From Streptomyces sp. NBC_00554 (lineage in GTDB: Bacteria; Actinomycetota; Actinomycetes; Streptomycetales; Streptomycetaceae): a stretch of DNA of 64,000 nucleotides. The first letter of the stretch is position 1. Each line of letters opens with the position of its first letter. The notes beneath the pieces were generated by a model. It was not told the DNA's origin, did not search any database, and saw nothing but the letters and a program-made list of their open reading frames with translations. This document shows, piece by piece, positions 16,540-25,024 of the stretch. The position numbers and the translations under genes are program-made. The stretch is taken from positions 8,246,001-8,310,000 of the forward strand of contig NZ_CP107799.1 in assembly GCF_041431135.1 (NCBI RefSeq), in the 5' to 3' direction.

Positions 16540-19141
16540 GATTCCGTTCGGTGACTGGGTCAACGACACCGTCGACTGGCTCCTCAACCACATGGCGTGG
16601 TTCTTCGACTTCCTCAAGACCGTGTTCGACGGTGCCTACGACGGCGTCAACGCCGTCCTCCAGGCCCCGCAGCCGCTCCTCCTCGCGGGCATCTTCGCCG
16701 TGATCGCGTTCTGGCTGCGCGGTACGTCCGCCGGTGTCCTCACCTTCGTGGGATTCGCCTTCATCGACTCCCTCGAACTGTGGGAGGACGCGATGGTGAC
16801 CCTCTCGCTCGTCCTCGTGGCGACGCTCATCGCGCTCGTCATCTCGGTGCCCGTGGGCATCTGGGCGGCACGCTCCGACAGGGTCAGCAGCGTCGTGCGC
16901 CCCGTGCTCGACTTCATGCAGACACTGCCCGCGATGATCTATCTCATCCCGGCCATCCTGTTCTTCGGCACCGGCGCCCCCGCGGGCATGGTCGCCACCC
17001 TGATCTTCGCGCTGGCCCCCGGCGTCCGTATGACCGAGCTGGGCATCCGCCAGGTCGACAAGGACCTCGTCGAGGCCGCCGACGCGTTCGGCACCACCCC
17101 CCGCAACACACTGCTGCGCATCCAGCTGCCGCTGGCCCTGCCCAGCGTTATGGCGGGCGTCAACCAGGTCATCATGCTGGGCCTGTCCATGGCCGCCATC
17201 GCCGGCATGGTCGGCACCGGCGGCCTCGGCGGCGACGTGAACCAGGCCATCGGCCAGCTGAACGTCGGCCTCGGCTCCGAGGCGGGCGTCGCCATCGTCA
17301 TCCTGGCGATCTACCTGGACCGGATGACCAGCGCCCTGGGCACTCAGGTTTCGCCGCTGGGCCGCCGCGCCGCCGCCAGGCTGCGCGCCGCGCAGGGCCT
17401 GAAGATCTGGACCTACCGCCCCCGCCCGGCCGTGGCCGTGGTCGGCGTCGTCGTGCTCGCGCTCGTCGCGGGCGGCATGGGCATCTTCGGCGGCACGGAC
17501 TCGACGTCCACCGCCGCCGACGGCAAGAACGTCGGCCAGGGCAAGAAGATCAGCATCGGCTACATCCCGTGGGACGAGGGCGTCGCCTCCACCTTCCTGT
17601 GGCAGGAGATCCTGGAGCAGCGCGGCTACGAGGTCGAGACGAAGCAGCTCGACGCGGGCCCCCTCTACACCTCGCTCGCCCAGGGCGACATCGACTTCGA
17701 GACGGACTCCTGGCTGCCGACCACGCACGCGGAGTACTGGAAGAAGTACGGCAAGGACCTCGACGACCTGGGCTCCTGGTACGGCCCCACCTCGCTCGAG
17801 CTGAGCGTGCCCTCGTACATGAAGGACATCAACTCCCTGGCGGACCTCAAGGGCAAGGCCGACGAGTTCGGCGGCAAGATCACCGGCATCGAGTCCAGCG
17901 CCGGAATGATGAGCCTGCTCAAGACCAAGGTGCTCAAGGAGTACGGGCTCGACAAGGAGTACAAGGTCGTCGACAGCTCCACGCCCGCGATGCTGGCCGA
18001 GCTGAAGCGCGCGTACGCCAAGAAGGAGCCCGTCGTCGTCACGCTGTGGTCGCCGCACTGGGCGTACAGCGACTACGACCTGAAGAAGCTGAAGGACCCG
18101 AAGGCCGCCTGGGGCTCCGGTGACGGCGTGCACACGCTCTCCCGGAAGGGCTTCGCCAAGGAGAACCCGGTCGTCGGCGAGTGGCTCAAGAACTTCAAGA
18201 TGACCGAGCAGCAGCTCACCAGCCTCGAGTCGGAGATCAACAAGGCCGGCCAGGGCAAGCAGCAGGACGCCGTGCGCGCCTGGCTGAAGAAGAACCCCGG
18301 CGTCGTCGACAAGCTGGCCCCGGTCAAGACCACCACGGCCAGTGCAGAGACCAAGCGCGCGCTGGACGTCGCCTGGTTCCCCTGGGACGAGGACGTCGCC
18401 GTCACCTATCTGTGGAAGAACGTCCTGGCCCGGCGCGGCTACACGATGAACATGAAGCAGATGGACGTCGGCCCCGTCTACACGGGCCTTGCCTCCGGTG
18501 ACCTCGACCTCAACTTCGACGCCTGGCTGCCGTACGCCCAGTCCAACTACTGGGATCAGCACAAGAACGACCTGAGAGACCTCGGCACCTGGTACGAACC
18601 GACCTCCCTGGAGATCGCAGTCCCGTCGTACGTGAAGGACGTCAAGTCCCTCGCGGACCTCAAGGGCAAGGGCGACACCTTCGGCGGGAAGATCATCGGC
18701 ATCGAACCGGGCACCGGCGAGATGAACCTGCTCAAGACGAAGGTGCTGCCCGGCTACGGCCTGGACAAGGAGTACAAGGTCGTCGACGGCTCCACGCCCG
18801 CGATGCTGGCCGAGCTGAAGCGCGCGTACGCCAAGAAGGAGCCCGTCGCCGTCGTCCTGTGGTCCCCGCACTGGGCCTACAGCGAGTACGAGCTCACCAA
18901 GCTCGCGGACGACAAGAAGCTGTTCGGCGAGGGCAACACGATCCGGACCATCTCCAGCAAGGACTTCCCGGAGCAGTACCCGCAGCTCACCGAGTGGATC
19001 AAGAATTTCAAGATGAGCGAGGCCGAGCTCGGCAGCCTGGAGGCCGAGATCAAGGACCAGGGCCAGGGGCATGAGGAGGACGCCGTGGCCGCGTGGCTGA
19101 AGGAGCACCCGGACATGGTGGAGCGGATGACTCCGCAGTAG
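16532..19141 (+). CDS. betaine-type ABC permease fused to two tandem substrate-binding domains
   Basis: 869 aa. Residues 1-285 are the ProW-type permease with EAADAFGTTPRNTLLRIQLPLALP (the EAA loop). A further membrane anchor (about 300-330) leads into two OpuAC-type binding domains: IGYIPWDEGVASTFLW (about 345-600) and VAWFPWDEDVAVTYLW (about 615-865). Each has the aromatic cage context LDAGPLYT/MDVGPVYT and DSWLPTTH/DAWLPYAQ. Known: fused permease-receptor subunits (OpuA) carry one receptor per chain; here each chain has two, so a dimer would carry four. An 85-bp stretch is repeated almost exactly in the two domains. Confidence 0.93.
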   Translation: MPRIPFGDWVNDTVDWLLNHMAWFFDFLKTVFDGAYDGVNAVLQAPQPLLLAGIFAVIAFWLRGTSAGVLTFVGFAFIDSLELWEDAMVTLSLVLVATLIALVISVPVGIWAARSDRVSSVVRPVLDFMQTLPAMIYLIPAILFFGTGAPAGMVATLIFALAPGVRMTELGIRQVDKDLVEAADAFGTTPRNTLLRIQLPLALPSVMAGVNQVIMLGLSMAAIAGMVGTGGLGGDVNQAIGQLNVGLGSEAGVAIVILAIYLDRMTSALGTQVSPLGRRAAARLRAAQGLKIWTYRPRPAVAVVGVVVLALVAGGMGIFGGTDSTSTAADGKNVGQGKKISIGYIPWDEGVASTFLWQEILEQRGYEVETKQLDAGPLYTSLAQGDIDFETDSWLPTTHAEYWKKYGKDLDDLGSWYGPTSLELSVPSYMKDINSLADLKGKADEFGGKITGIESSAGMMSLLKTKVLKEYGLDKEYKVVDSSTPAMLAELKRAYAKKEPVVVTLWSPHWAYSDYDLKKLKDPKAAWGSGDGVHTLSRKGFAKENPVVGEWLKNFKMTEQQLTSLESEINKAGQGKQQDAVRAWLKKNPGVVDKLAPVKTTTASAETKRALDVAWFPWDEDVAVTYLWKNVLARRGYTMNMKQMDVGPVYTGLASGDLDLNFDAWLPYAQSNYWDQHKNDLRDLGTWYEPTSLEIAVPSYVKDVKSLADLKGKGDTFGGKIIGIEPGTGEMNLLKTKVLPGYGLDKEYKVVDGSTPAMLAELKRAYAKKEPVAVVLWSPHWAYSEYELTKLADDKKLFGEGNTIRTISSKDFPEQYPQLTEWIKNFKMSEAELGSLEAEIKDQGQGHEEDAVAAWLKEHPDMVERMTPQ
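17951..18035 (+). repeat. intragenic 85-bp repeat, copy 1 of 2 (copy 2 at 18764-18848)
   Basis: 85 bp identical to 18764-18848 except for one base (17975), coding DKEYKVVD and the following stretch in each binding domain. Nucleotide identity this high inside otherwise diverged domains points to recent gene conversion between the two halves of the gene. Confidence 0.85.
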
Positions 19142-19157
19142 TTCGCAGGTGGTTCGG

Positions 19158-19216
19158 CGAGGGGTGGCCCTTCGTCGCACGGGTCGCGTGTCCCGTGTGG
19201 CGAAGGCCACCCCTCG
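19158..19216 (+). terminator. long hairpin terminator after the betaine transporter
   Basis: Outer arms CGAGGGGTGGCCCTTCG (19158-19174) and CGAAGGCCACCCCTCG (19201-19216) pair with one bulge, and an inner CACGGG/CCCGTG stem extends the structure. Begins 17 bp after the stop codon. Confidence 0.8.
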
Positions 19217-19287
19217 CGGAGTTCCCCGGGCCCGCGACTCCTCCGTACGCTCGGCTCTCCCCTTCCCCGCGTTTCTGTGAGACCCCC

Positions 19288-20259
19288 GTGCGATCTCTCC
19301 TCCGCTCCGGCCACCTCGTCGCCCTCCTCGTGGTGCTGGTGACGGCCGTGCCGCCGGGCGCGAGCGCGGAGCCCGCGTCCGCCGCCACGGCGAGGCTCGC
19401 CTCGCTCGTCGGGGACGTACGGGACGCCGACGGCTACGCGTACGACCTGCGGGACGACACCGGCCGCACCATGGACACCGCGCAGATCATCCGGACGCCG
19501 GACGGCACATATCTCGCCGTCTACCACTCGACCCTCGCCGACGGCCGCTTCCACTCGGCCGTCGCCACCTCCACGGACCTGCGCACCTGGACCCGCCGCC
19601 ACGACCTCGGCGCGGGCACCAGCCAGCCCACACTCGCCGCCGACGGCGCCGGTGGCTACGTACTGGCGTACGAGAAGGATCCGGACAACCACATAGCGGT
19701 ACGCGGTTACGTCGATCTCGAAGCCCTGCTGGCCGGGAAGGCCGCCCGCGCCTACGACGCGCCGCGCACTCTCTCGCGCTGCGCCGAGGGCACGCCGGAC
19801 ATCACCTCCGTGCACGACGGCACGGTCGAACTCACCGGGCACTACCGGGCGCGGTGCGACACCGACCGTCAACTCCGGGCCACACTCAGGGACTTCACGA
19901 CCTGGCACGCCGAGCCCGACCAGCGCCTCGACCGGGCGCTGGAGGCCTGGGGGACCGGCGGCAACATAGGCGACCGCTCGTCCCTCGAACTCGGGGGCAG
20001 TGAGCTGGTCTTGATAGAGGGGCAGCGGCGCCGTGAGGACTTCGGGAGCTGGCGGACGTACGCCTACGATCCGGCGACCGGACGGGCCGACCGGCTGACC
20101 CTGCGCACCCACGGCGCAAGCCAGGCCTTCGCCAATCCTTCCGCGACCCTGCTCACCGACCCGGACGGGCATCCGGCCCTGCTGGTCAGCGTTTTCGTCC
20201 CGAGCGAGGGCGCGGCGCCCGGGGAAGCGGGCCAGCTCCTCTATTGGCGCGAACTGTAA
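19288..20259 (+). CDS. secreted beta-propeller-like protein (GH43/sialidase-like fold)
   Basis: 323 aa, GTG start. An N-terminal signal peptide (hydrophobic core LVALLVVLVTAV, then PPGASAEP) predicts export. The rest has repeated propeller-like blades: TAQIIRTPDGTYLAVYHS, SAVATSTDLRTWTR, AADGAGGYVLAYEKDPDNH, and SRSSLELGGSELVLIEGQR-like segments. Such D-G-x-Y/W-T spacing is usual in glycosidase-type five-bladed propellers, but no catalytic triad could be assigned. Role: probably extracellular carbohydrate binding or hydrolysis. Likely its own transcription unit after the terminator. Confidence 0.7.
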   Translation: MRSLLRSGHLVALLVVLVTAVPPGASAEPASAATARLASLVGDVRDADGYAYDLRDDTGRTMDTAQIIRTPDGTYLAVYHSTLADGRFHSAVATSTDLRTWTRRHDLGAGTSQPTLAADGAGGYVLAYEKDPDNHIAVRGYVDLEALLAGKAARAYDAPRTLSRCAEGTPDITSVHDGTVELTGHYRARCDTDRQLRATLRDFTTWHAEPDQRLDRALEAWGTGGNIGDRSSLELGGSELVLIEGQRRREDFGSWRTYAYDPATGRADRLTLRTHGASQAFANPSATLLTDPDGHPALLVSVFVPSEGAAPGEAGQLLYWREL

Positions 20260-20412
20260 CCCTGACCCTCCTTCCATGTGTCGGCGATGTGACGGGTGCG
20301 TGAAACGGTTTGCCGAACATGCGTAGGGTGCAAACAACTCATCAGAAGCAGTGGCCCGAAGCAGTAGCCGTAGTAGCGGCGGACCGACGATTCAAGGGAG
20401 GGAGCCGGAGCG

Positions 20413-20991
20413 ATGGGCGACCACAAAGAACAGCCCCTTCGGGTGGGCGCGGCAGTACGGCGGCGCCGCCGTGCACTGGATCTCACCCTCGCCGTCGTGG
20501 CCGAGCGCAGCGGCCTGTCGGTCCCCTTTCTCAGCCAGGTCGAGAACGAGCGGGCCCGGCCCAGCAAGAGCTCCCTGGAGAGAGTCGCCGACGCGCTCGG
20601 CACCACCGCCGTCGAGCTGCTCGCCGCGGCCGACCCGGCGTGCAGCGTCGACGTCGTGCGCGCCGACAGCGCCGAGTACGCCCCCGAGGCGCGAGTGCGC
20701 CCCCTGGTGCGCGGTCACCACCAGCTGCACGCCACCGAGTTCACCGGCGACCACGACGAGGGGCGCGAACTCCAGCTCCGCAACGACAAGTTGATGTACG
20801 TCGTCGACGGCGCCGTCGAGGTCGAGGCGGAGGGCCGCGCCCATCGCCTCGGGCGCGGCGACACGATGTATCTGACGGGCGGCGTGCGGCACCGGTGGCG
20901 GGCGACCGTGCCGGACACCCGGGTGATCGTGGTCGAGGTCGCCGACCACATCGACGCGGTGGAGGACCGCCACAACGTTGGCAGGCGCTGA
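20413..20991 (+). CDS. XRE family regulator with C-terminal cupin sensor
   Basis: 192 aa. The N-terminal HTH_3 (residues 10-70) reads VGAAVRRRRRALDLTLAVVAERSGLSVPFLSQVENERARPS, shortened here to its key words RSGLS-x-x-FLSQVEN. The C-terminal cupin (about 110-180) has LQLRNDKLMYVVDGAVEV and GDTMYLTGGVRH. Known: this layout is common in regulators of amino-acid, polyamine or metabolite use. The stop overlaps the next gene by 14 nt, so it is probably co-transcribed with a metal-receptor-like protein. A possible promoter, TGAAAC (20301)-17 bp-TAGGGT (20324), lies upstream. Confidence 0.87.
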   Translation: MGDHKEQPLRVGAAVRRRRRALDLTLAVVAERSGLSVPFLSQVENERARPSKSSLERVADALGTTAVELLAAADPACSVDVVRADSAEYAPEARVRPLVRGHHQLHATEFTGDHDEGRELQLRNDKLMYVVDGAVEVEAEGRAHRLGRGDTMYLTGGVRHRWRATVPDTRVIVVEVADHIDAVEDRHNVGRR

Positions 20992-21715
20992 CGCCCCTCG
21001 CGTGGTGTCGCTGGTGCCCTCGCTCACCGAGGCCGTGGCCCTCTCCCTGCCCGGAGCCCTGGTCGGCGCCACGGACTGGTGCAGCCATCCGGCGGACCTC
21101 GACGTCGTCCGGATCGGCGGCACCAAGAACCCCGACGTCGAGGGCATCGTGCGGCTCGCCCCCGACCTGGTCGTCGCCAACGAGGAGGAGAACCGCGCCC
21201 CCGACCTGACCGCCCTGCGCGCGGCGGGCATCGAGGTCCTGGTCACCGAGGTACGGGACGTGCCGGGGGCCTTCCGTGAACTGGAGCGGGTGCTGCGGGC
21301 CTGCGGGGCTTCGGACCGGCCGCGCTGGCTGGACGAGGCGGAGGAGGCGTGGGCGGAGCCAGTGGTTCCAGACCGTCGTACGACCGCCGTCGTGCCCATC
21401 TGGCGGCGGCCCTGGATGGTGCTCGGCCGGGACACCTTCGCCGGGGACGTACTGGCCCGGCTGGGCGTGGACAACCTGTACGCGCACCACGAGGACCGCT
21501 ATCCGCGCATCCCGCTGCCCGAGCTCAGGGCGGCGGGCCCCGACCTCGTGGTCCTGCCCGACGAGCCGTACCGCTTCACCGCCGAGGACGGACCCGAGGC
21601 GTTCGAGGGAGTGCCCTGCGCGCTCGTCGACGGACGTCTGCTCACCTGGTACGGGCCCTCGTTGGCGCAGGCGCCGCGGCTGCTGGCCGAGGCGCTGCGA
21701 GCAGCTCGCCGCTGA
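20978..21715 (+). CDS. BtuF-like cobalamin/siderophore-binding helical-backbone protein without signal peptide
   Basis: 245 aa. The type III periplasmic-binding fold is clear: RVVSLVPSLTEAVALSLPGALVGATDWC, then IVRLAPDLVVANEEENR and a central long helix, then LGVDNLYAHHEDRYP. Yet the protein begins almost directly at the first strand, with no signal peptide or lipobox, so it should be cytoplasmic. Start is TTG at 20978 behind GGAGG, inside the end of the XRE-cupin gene. Downstream its last 74 bp overlap the convergent TDT transporter gene. Similar signal-less proteins exist in actinobacteria; their role is unsettled (metabolite salvage or sensing). Confidence 0.8.
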   Translation: MAGADAPRVVSLVPSLTEAVALSLPGALVGATDWCSHPADLDVVRIGGTKNPDVEGIVRLAPDLVVANEEENRAPDLTALRAAGIEVLVTEVRDVPGAFRELERVLRACGASDRPRWLDEAEEAWAEPVVPDRRTTAVVPIWRRPWMVLGRDTFAGDVLARLGVDNLYAHHEDRYPRIPLPELRAAGPDLVVLPDEPYRFTAEDGPEAFEGVPCALVDGRLLTWYGPSLAQAPRLLAEALRAARR

Positions 21716-22802
21716 CCAGGCCGCGGGCGGTGCGGACGGCGGCCACCGACCAGGCGACCACGAGCAGGACGTACAGCGCGATGGCGAGCCCGTCGAAGGC
21801 GACGAGACCGGTGTGCCGGGCCAGCCCCTCCGCGCCGGTGACACAGGTCCCCACCGGGAAGGTGAACGCCCACCACGTCATCGAGAAGCCCATGCCCCGG
21901 CGGCGGGCGCGCAGCACCATCGCGGTGGCGAGGGCGAGCCAGAGCAGCGCGAAGCCCATCACGGGGACGCCGTAGAGGACGGCGAGAGTGCCGAAACCCT
22001 GGTCGTACGGTGCGGGCACCACGCCGGGCGCGAAGTCCGCGAACTTGCCGACCGCGGTCGTGGACTGCCCCAGCGGGCCCAGCACGAGGAACAGGGCCGG
22101 AGTGAGGGCGAGCGGGAGCGGGCCGCCGGTGACGAGCCTGGCGAAGATCATCGGCAGCATCAGCGAGGTGGCCAGCAGGCTCAGCCCGAACAGCGCGAAG
22201 CAGCCGAGGAGCAGCGTCTCCTGCGCCTGCCCTGCCGGGAGATGGGGGACGAGCAGGGGGCCGAGGGCCGCGGACACCATCGGTGCCACGACGGGAAGCA
22301 GCCATACGGGGCTCGCCTGACCGGGCTCGATACGGTGCCGGACCACCATGAGGTACGGGACGGCCACCGCGCAGGTGAGACCGACGACCGTACCGGCGCT
22401 GAACAGGACGGCGTCCAGCGCGACCGCCGCCTCCGTGCCGATCCAGTCCTGGCCCACGACCAGGGCGCCGCCGCCCACGGCAAGGAGGGCCATCGACAGG
22501 CAGCCGTAGAACGGGGCCGTCGCCGGGTCGAGGAGGCCGGCGCGGGCCTGGTCGCTGTGGTGCGTCCAGTGCAGGGTCCGGGCGGCGAGCAGGGCCACGA
22601 GCATCGCGAGCGACAGCGCCCAGACGGTGGCGCACAGGGTCCGCAGGCCCGGCACGGCACCGGGGAGTCCGGCGCCCGCCGTGGCCACGATCGCGGTGCC
22701 CATCACCGAGGCGTACCAGTTCGGGCCGAGGTGCCGGAGGGTGGTGGCGCGTGGGGTTCCGGCCTTGGGGAACGGCGTGACGTGCTGGACTGCGGTGACC
22801 AT
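21642..22802 (-). CDS. TDT (TehA/SLAC1-type) family transporter
   Basis: 386 aa, about ten membrane helices. It starts with LGPNWYASVMGTAIVATAG, the conserved first-helix pattern of the tellurite-resistance/dicarboxylate transporter family, and has GKFADFAPG/PYDQGFGTLAVLYGVPVMG late in the protein. A basic, Ala/Pro-rich tail follows. Known members move C4-dicarboxylates, sulfite or chloride; the substrate is open here. Its 3' end overlaps the convergent BtuF-like gene by 74 bp. Divergent from a LysR regulator 70 bp away, which probably controls it. Confidence 0.87.
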   Translation of the reverse strand: MVTAVQHVTPFPKAGTPRATTLRHLGPNWYASVMGTAIVATAGAGLPGAVPGLRTLCATVWALSLAMLVALLAARTLHWTHHSDQARAGLLDPATAPFYGCLSMALLAVGGGALVVGQDWIGTEAAVALDAVLFSAGTVVGLTCAVAVPYLMVVRHRIEPGQASPVWLLPVVAPMVSAALGPLLVPHLPAGQAQETLLLGCFALFGLSLLATSLMLPMIFARLVTGGPLPLALTPALFLVLGPLGQSTTAVGKFADFAPGVVPAPYDQGFGTLAVLYGVPVMGFALLWLALATAMVLRARRRGMGFSMTWWAFTFPVGTCVTGAEGLARHTGLVAFDGLAIALYVLLVVAWSVAAVRTARGLVSGELLAAPRPAAAAPAPTRARTR

Positions 22803-22872
22803 GTCTCCACCGTCCCGCCGCCGCGCGATCCCCACCAGGGAGCACCGTTCTATGAGGGCATAAGCTGGGTTT

Positions 22873-23790
22873 ATGAGTGGCAGTGCTGAGGAGCGGACGG
22901 GAATCGCGCACCGGGTGCCGGACCTGGGGGCGATGGAGTTGTTGCTCGGGGTGGCCCGGCTGGGGAGTCTCGGGCGGGCCGCGCGCGAACTGGGAATCAC
23001 ACAGCCCGCGGCCAGCGGCCGGATCCGCTCGATGGAACGCCAACTCGGCGTGGCCCTCGTCGACCGCTCACCGCGCGGGTCTCGCCTCACGGACGCGGGG
23101 GCGCTCGTCACGGACTGGGCGCGGCGGGTGGTGGAGGCGGCCGAGGCGTTCGATGCGGGGGCGCAGGCGCTGCGGGACCGTCGTGACTCGCGGCTGCGGG
23201 TCGCGGCGAGCATGACGATCGCCGAGTACCTCCTGCCGGGGTGGCTTATCGCGCTCCGCGCGCAGCGGCCGGACACTGCGGTGTCCCTCCTCGCCGGGAA
23301 CTCGGCGGCCGTCGCCGAACGCCTTCTCGCGGGCGAGGCCGATGTCGGCTTCGTCGAGGGTCTGTCCGTGCCTGCCGGCCTCGACTCCGCGGTCATCGCC
23401 CATGACCGGCTGATCGTGGTGACGGCGCCGAGTCATCCGTGGGCGCGTCGTCGGTCGCCTCTGTCCGCAGCGGAGTTGGCGTCCACGCCGCTCATCCTCC
23501 GTGAGGAGGGGTCGGGCACCCGGCAGGTCCTCGACACGGCCCTCGGCGGCCTTGCCCGGCCTCTCATCGAGCTGTCCTCCACGACGGCGGTCAAGGCCTC
23601 GGTCGTCAGCGGTGCGGGGCCTGCGGTCCTCAGCGAACTGGCCCTCGGCGAGGAGCTCTCCGCTCACCGGCTGGTGAGCATTCCGCTGTCCGACGTCCAA
23701 CTGCGGCGGTCCCTGCGGGCGGTGTGGCCGACGGGGCATCGGCCTACGGGGCCTGCGCGGGATTTGTTGTCGCTGACGCGGGGGGTGTGA
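22873..23790 (+). CDS. LysR family transcriptional regulator
   Basis: 305 aa. N-terminal HTH (residues 18-80): AMELLLGVARLGSLGRAARELGITQPAASGRIRSMERQLG, a classic LysR helix-turn-helix. The effector domain follows with SMTIAEYLLPGWL and the ligand-site stretch ILREEGSGTRQVLD, close to CysB/CbbR-like regulators. It is divergent from the TDT transporter; the 70-bp spacer has TTATGCCCTCATAG (on the minus strand), a candidate T-N11-A LysR site. Inferred: activator or repressor of the transporter. Confidence 0.9.
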   Translation: MSGSAEERTGIAHRVPDLGAMELLLGVARLGSLGRAARELGITQPAASGRIRSMERQLGVALVDRSPRGSRLTDAGALVTDWARRVVEAAEAFDAGAQALRDRRDSRLRVAASMTIAEYLLPGWLIALRAQRPDTAVSLLAGNSAAVAERLLAGEADVGFVEGLSVPAGLDSAVIAHDRLIVVTAPSHPWARRRSPLSAAELASTPLILREEGSGTRQVLDTALGGLARPLIELSSTTAVKASVVSGAGPAVLSELALGEELSAHRLVSIPLSDVQLRRSLRAVWPTGHRPTGPARDLLSLTRGV

Positions 23791-23797
23791 GGGGGGT

Positions 23798-24022
23798 GGT
23801 TTTTCGCCCCCTCCGCCCCTGCCCGTCCCTTGCTTCTGGGGGCTGCCGCCCCCAGACCCCCGCTTCGGCCTGGACGGCCTCGTCCTCAAACGCCGGACGG
23901 GCTATAAGACTTCTAGCGCCGGCCGGGGAAATCTTCAGCCCCTCCGGCGTTTGAGGAGCGGGGGTTTGGGGGCGGAGCCCCCAAGGGACGGGAATGGGTA
24001 GGGGCGGAGGGGGCGAAAAACC
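23798..24022. repeat. Streptomyces intergenic repeat, family B, as a large inverted pair
   Basis: Left arm 23798-23902 and right arm 23933-24022 are two opposed copies. Their outer 23 bp (23798-23820 versus 24000-24022) are perfectly complementary; the inner words CCTCAAACGCCGG / CCGGCGTTTGAGG and the GGGGGCGGAGCCCCC block also pair. About 30 bp separate the arms. A further copy is at 55875-56049. Sits between two co-directional genes, likely terminating the lysR transcript. Confidence 0.85.
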
Positions 24023-24061
24023 GCTGGCGCAACCCGATTCGCCCCCCGCACCATGCGGGAC

Positions 24062-25024
24062 ATGACCCCGACCGCCCCGCCCGCCGCAGGCGTCCGCACC
24101 CCGTGGGGAGACCTCCCCCACCCCGTCCGCGAGGCAGTCGCGCAGGTGCTCGGCGCCAAGGTGACCGAGGCCGTCACCCAGTACGGCGGCTTCTCACCCG
24201 GCGTAGCCGCCCGAGTCACCACGGCGAACGGCCACCGCGCGTTCGTGAAGGCGGTCAGCGCCGACACGAACCCCCACAGCCCCGCACTCCACCGCAGGGA
24301 GGCGAGAAACGCCGCCGCGCTGCCACCCGGCACCCCCGCCCCCCGCCTCCTCGGGAGCTACGACGACGGCACCTGGGTAGCCCTGGTCTTCGAGGACGTG
24401 GAGGGACGCCAGCCACACGTCCCTTGGCGTGAGCCCGAGTTAAGGCTGGTCCTCGACGCAGTGGGCGAGCTGAGCCGCAGCCTCACCCCGTCACCGGTGG
24501 ACGCACCACCGGTGACGGAAGCGATGGCGGACTCCTTCCGCGGCTGGCAGCACATGACCGACGAGGGCGACACCGGTGAAGGCCTCGACCCGTGGACCGC
24601 GGGTCATCTGCGCGAGCTGGCCGAACTCTCCGCCCCCTGGGGTGACTTCGCCGCGGGCGACACCCTCGCGCACAGCGATCTCCGTGCGGACAACCTGCTC
24701 CTCACGGAGGACCGGCGCGTGGTCTTCGTCGACTGGCCGCACGCCATGAGGGCCGCGCCCTGGTTCGACCTGCTGGTGATGCTGCCGTGCGTCCGTGCCC
24801 AGGGCGGCCCGGACCCGGAGGAGTTGTTCACCGCCCACCCGCTGGGCAGGGACGCCGACCCGGCCGGCGTCACGGCCACCCTTGCGGGCCTCGCCGGCTT
24901 CTTCGTCCAGCACTCCCGGCAGCCGCCGCCCCCGGGCCTGCCGACCCTGCGCCCCTTCCAGCGCGCCCAGGGCGACGCGGCCCTGGAATGGCTCAGGAGG
25001 CGGCTTGGACCAACGCCCGCATGA
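24062..25024 (+). CDS. aminoglycoside phosphotransferase-like kinase, with a TTA codon
   Basis: 320 aa. The phosphotransferase_APH core is present: GGFSPGVAARVTT (nucleotide loop), AFVKAV (ATP lysine), catalytic loop LAHSDLRADNLLL (Brenner motif with catalytic Asp) and the metal site VVFVDWPHA (in place of DFG/DWE). Known: the family includes antibiotic kinases and small-metabolite kinases; nothing here identifies a drug substrate. The TTA at 24440-24442 (residue 127) makes it potentially bldA-dependent. The 3' end overlaps the convergent amidotransferase gene by 32 bp. ATG at 24062 preferred over 24053. Confidence 0.85.
   Translation: MTPTAPPAAGVRTPWGDLPHPVREAVAQVLGAKVTEAVTQYGGFSPGVAARVTTANGHRAFVKAVSADTNPHSPALHRREARNAAALPPGTPAPRLLGSYDDGTWVALVFEDVEGRQPHVPWREPELRLVLDAVGELSRSLTPSPVDAPPVTEAMADSFRGWQHMTDEGDTGEGLDPWTAGHLRELAELSAPWGDFAAGDTLAHSDLRADNLLLTEDRRVVFVDWPHAMRAAPWFDLLVMLPCVRAQGGPDPEELFTAHPLGRDADPAGVTATLAGLAGFFVQHSRQPPPPGLPTLRPFQRAQGDAALEWLRRRLGPTPA

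Noticed and set aside
24062..25024. Antibiotic-resistance kinase
   Set aside because: Only the general APH fold is visible; no subclass motif supports a drug substrate.
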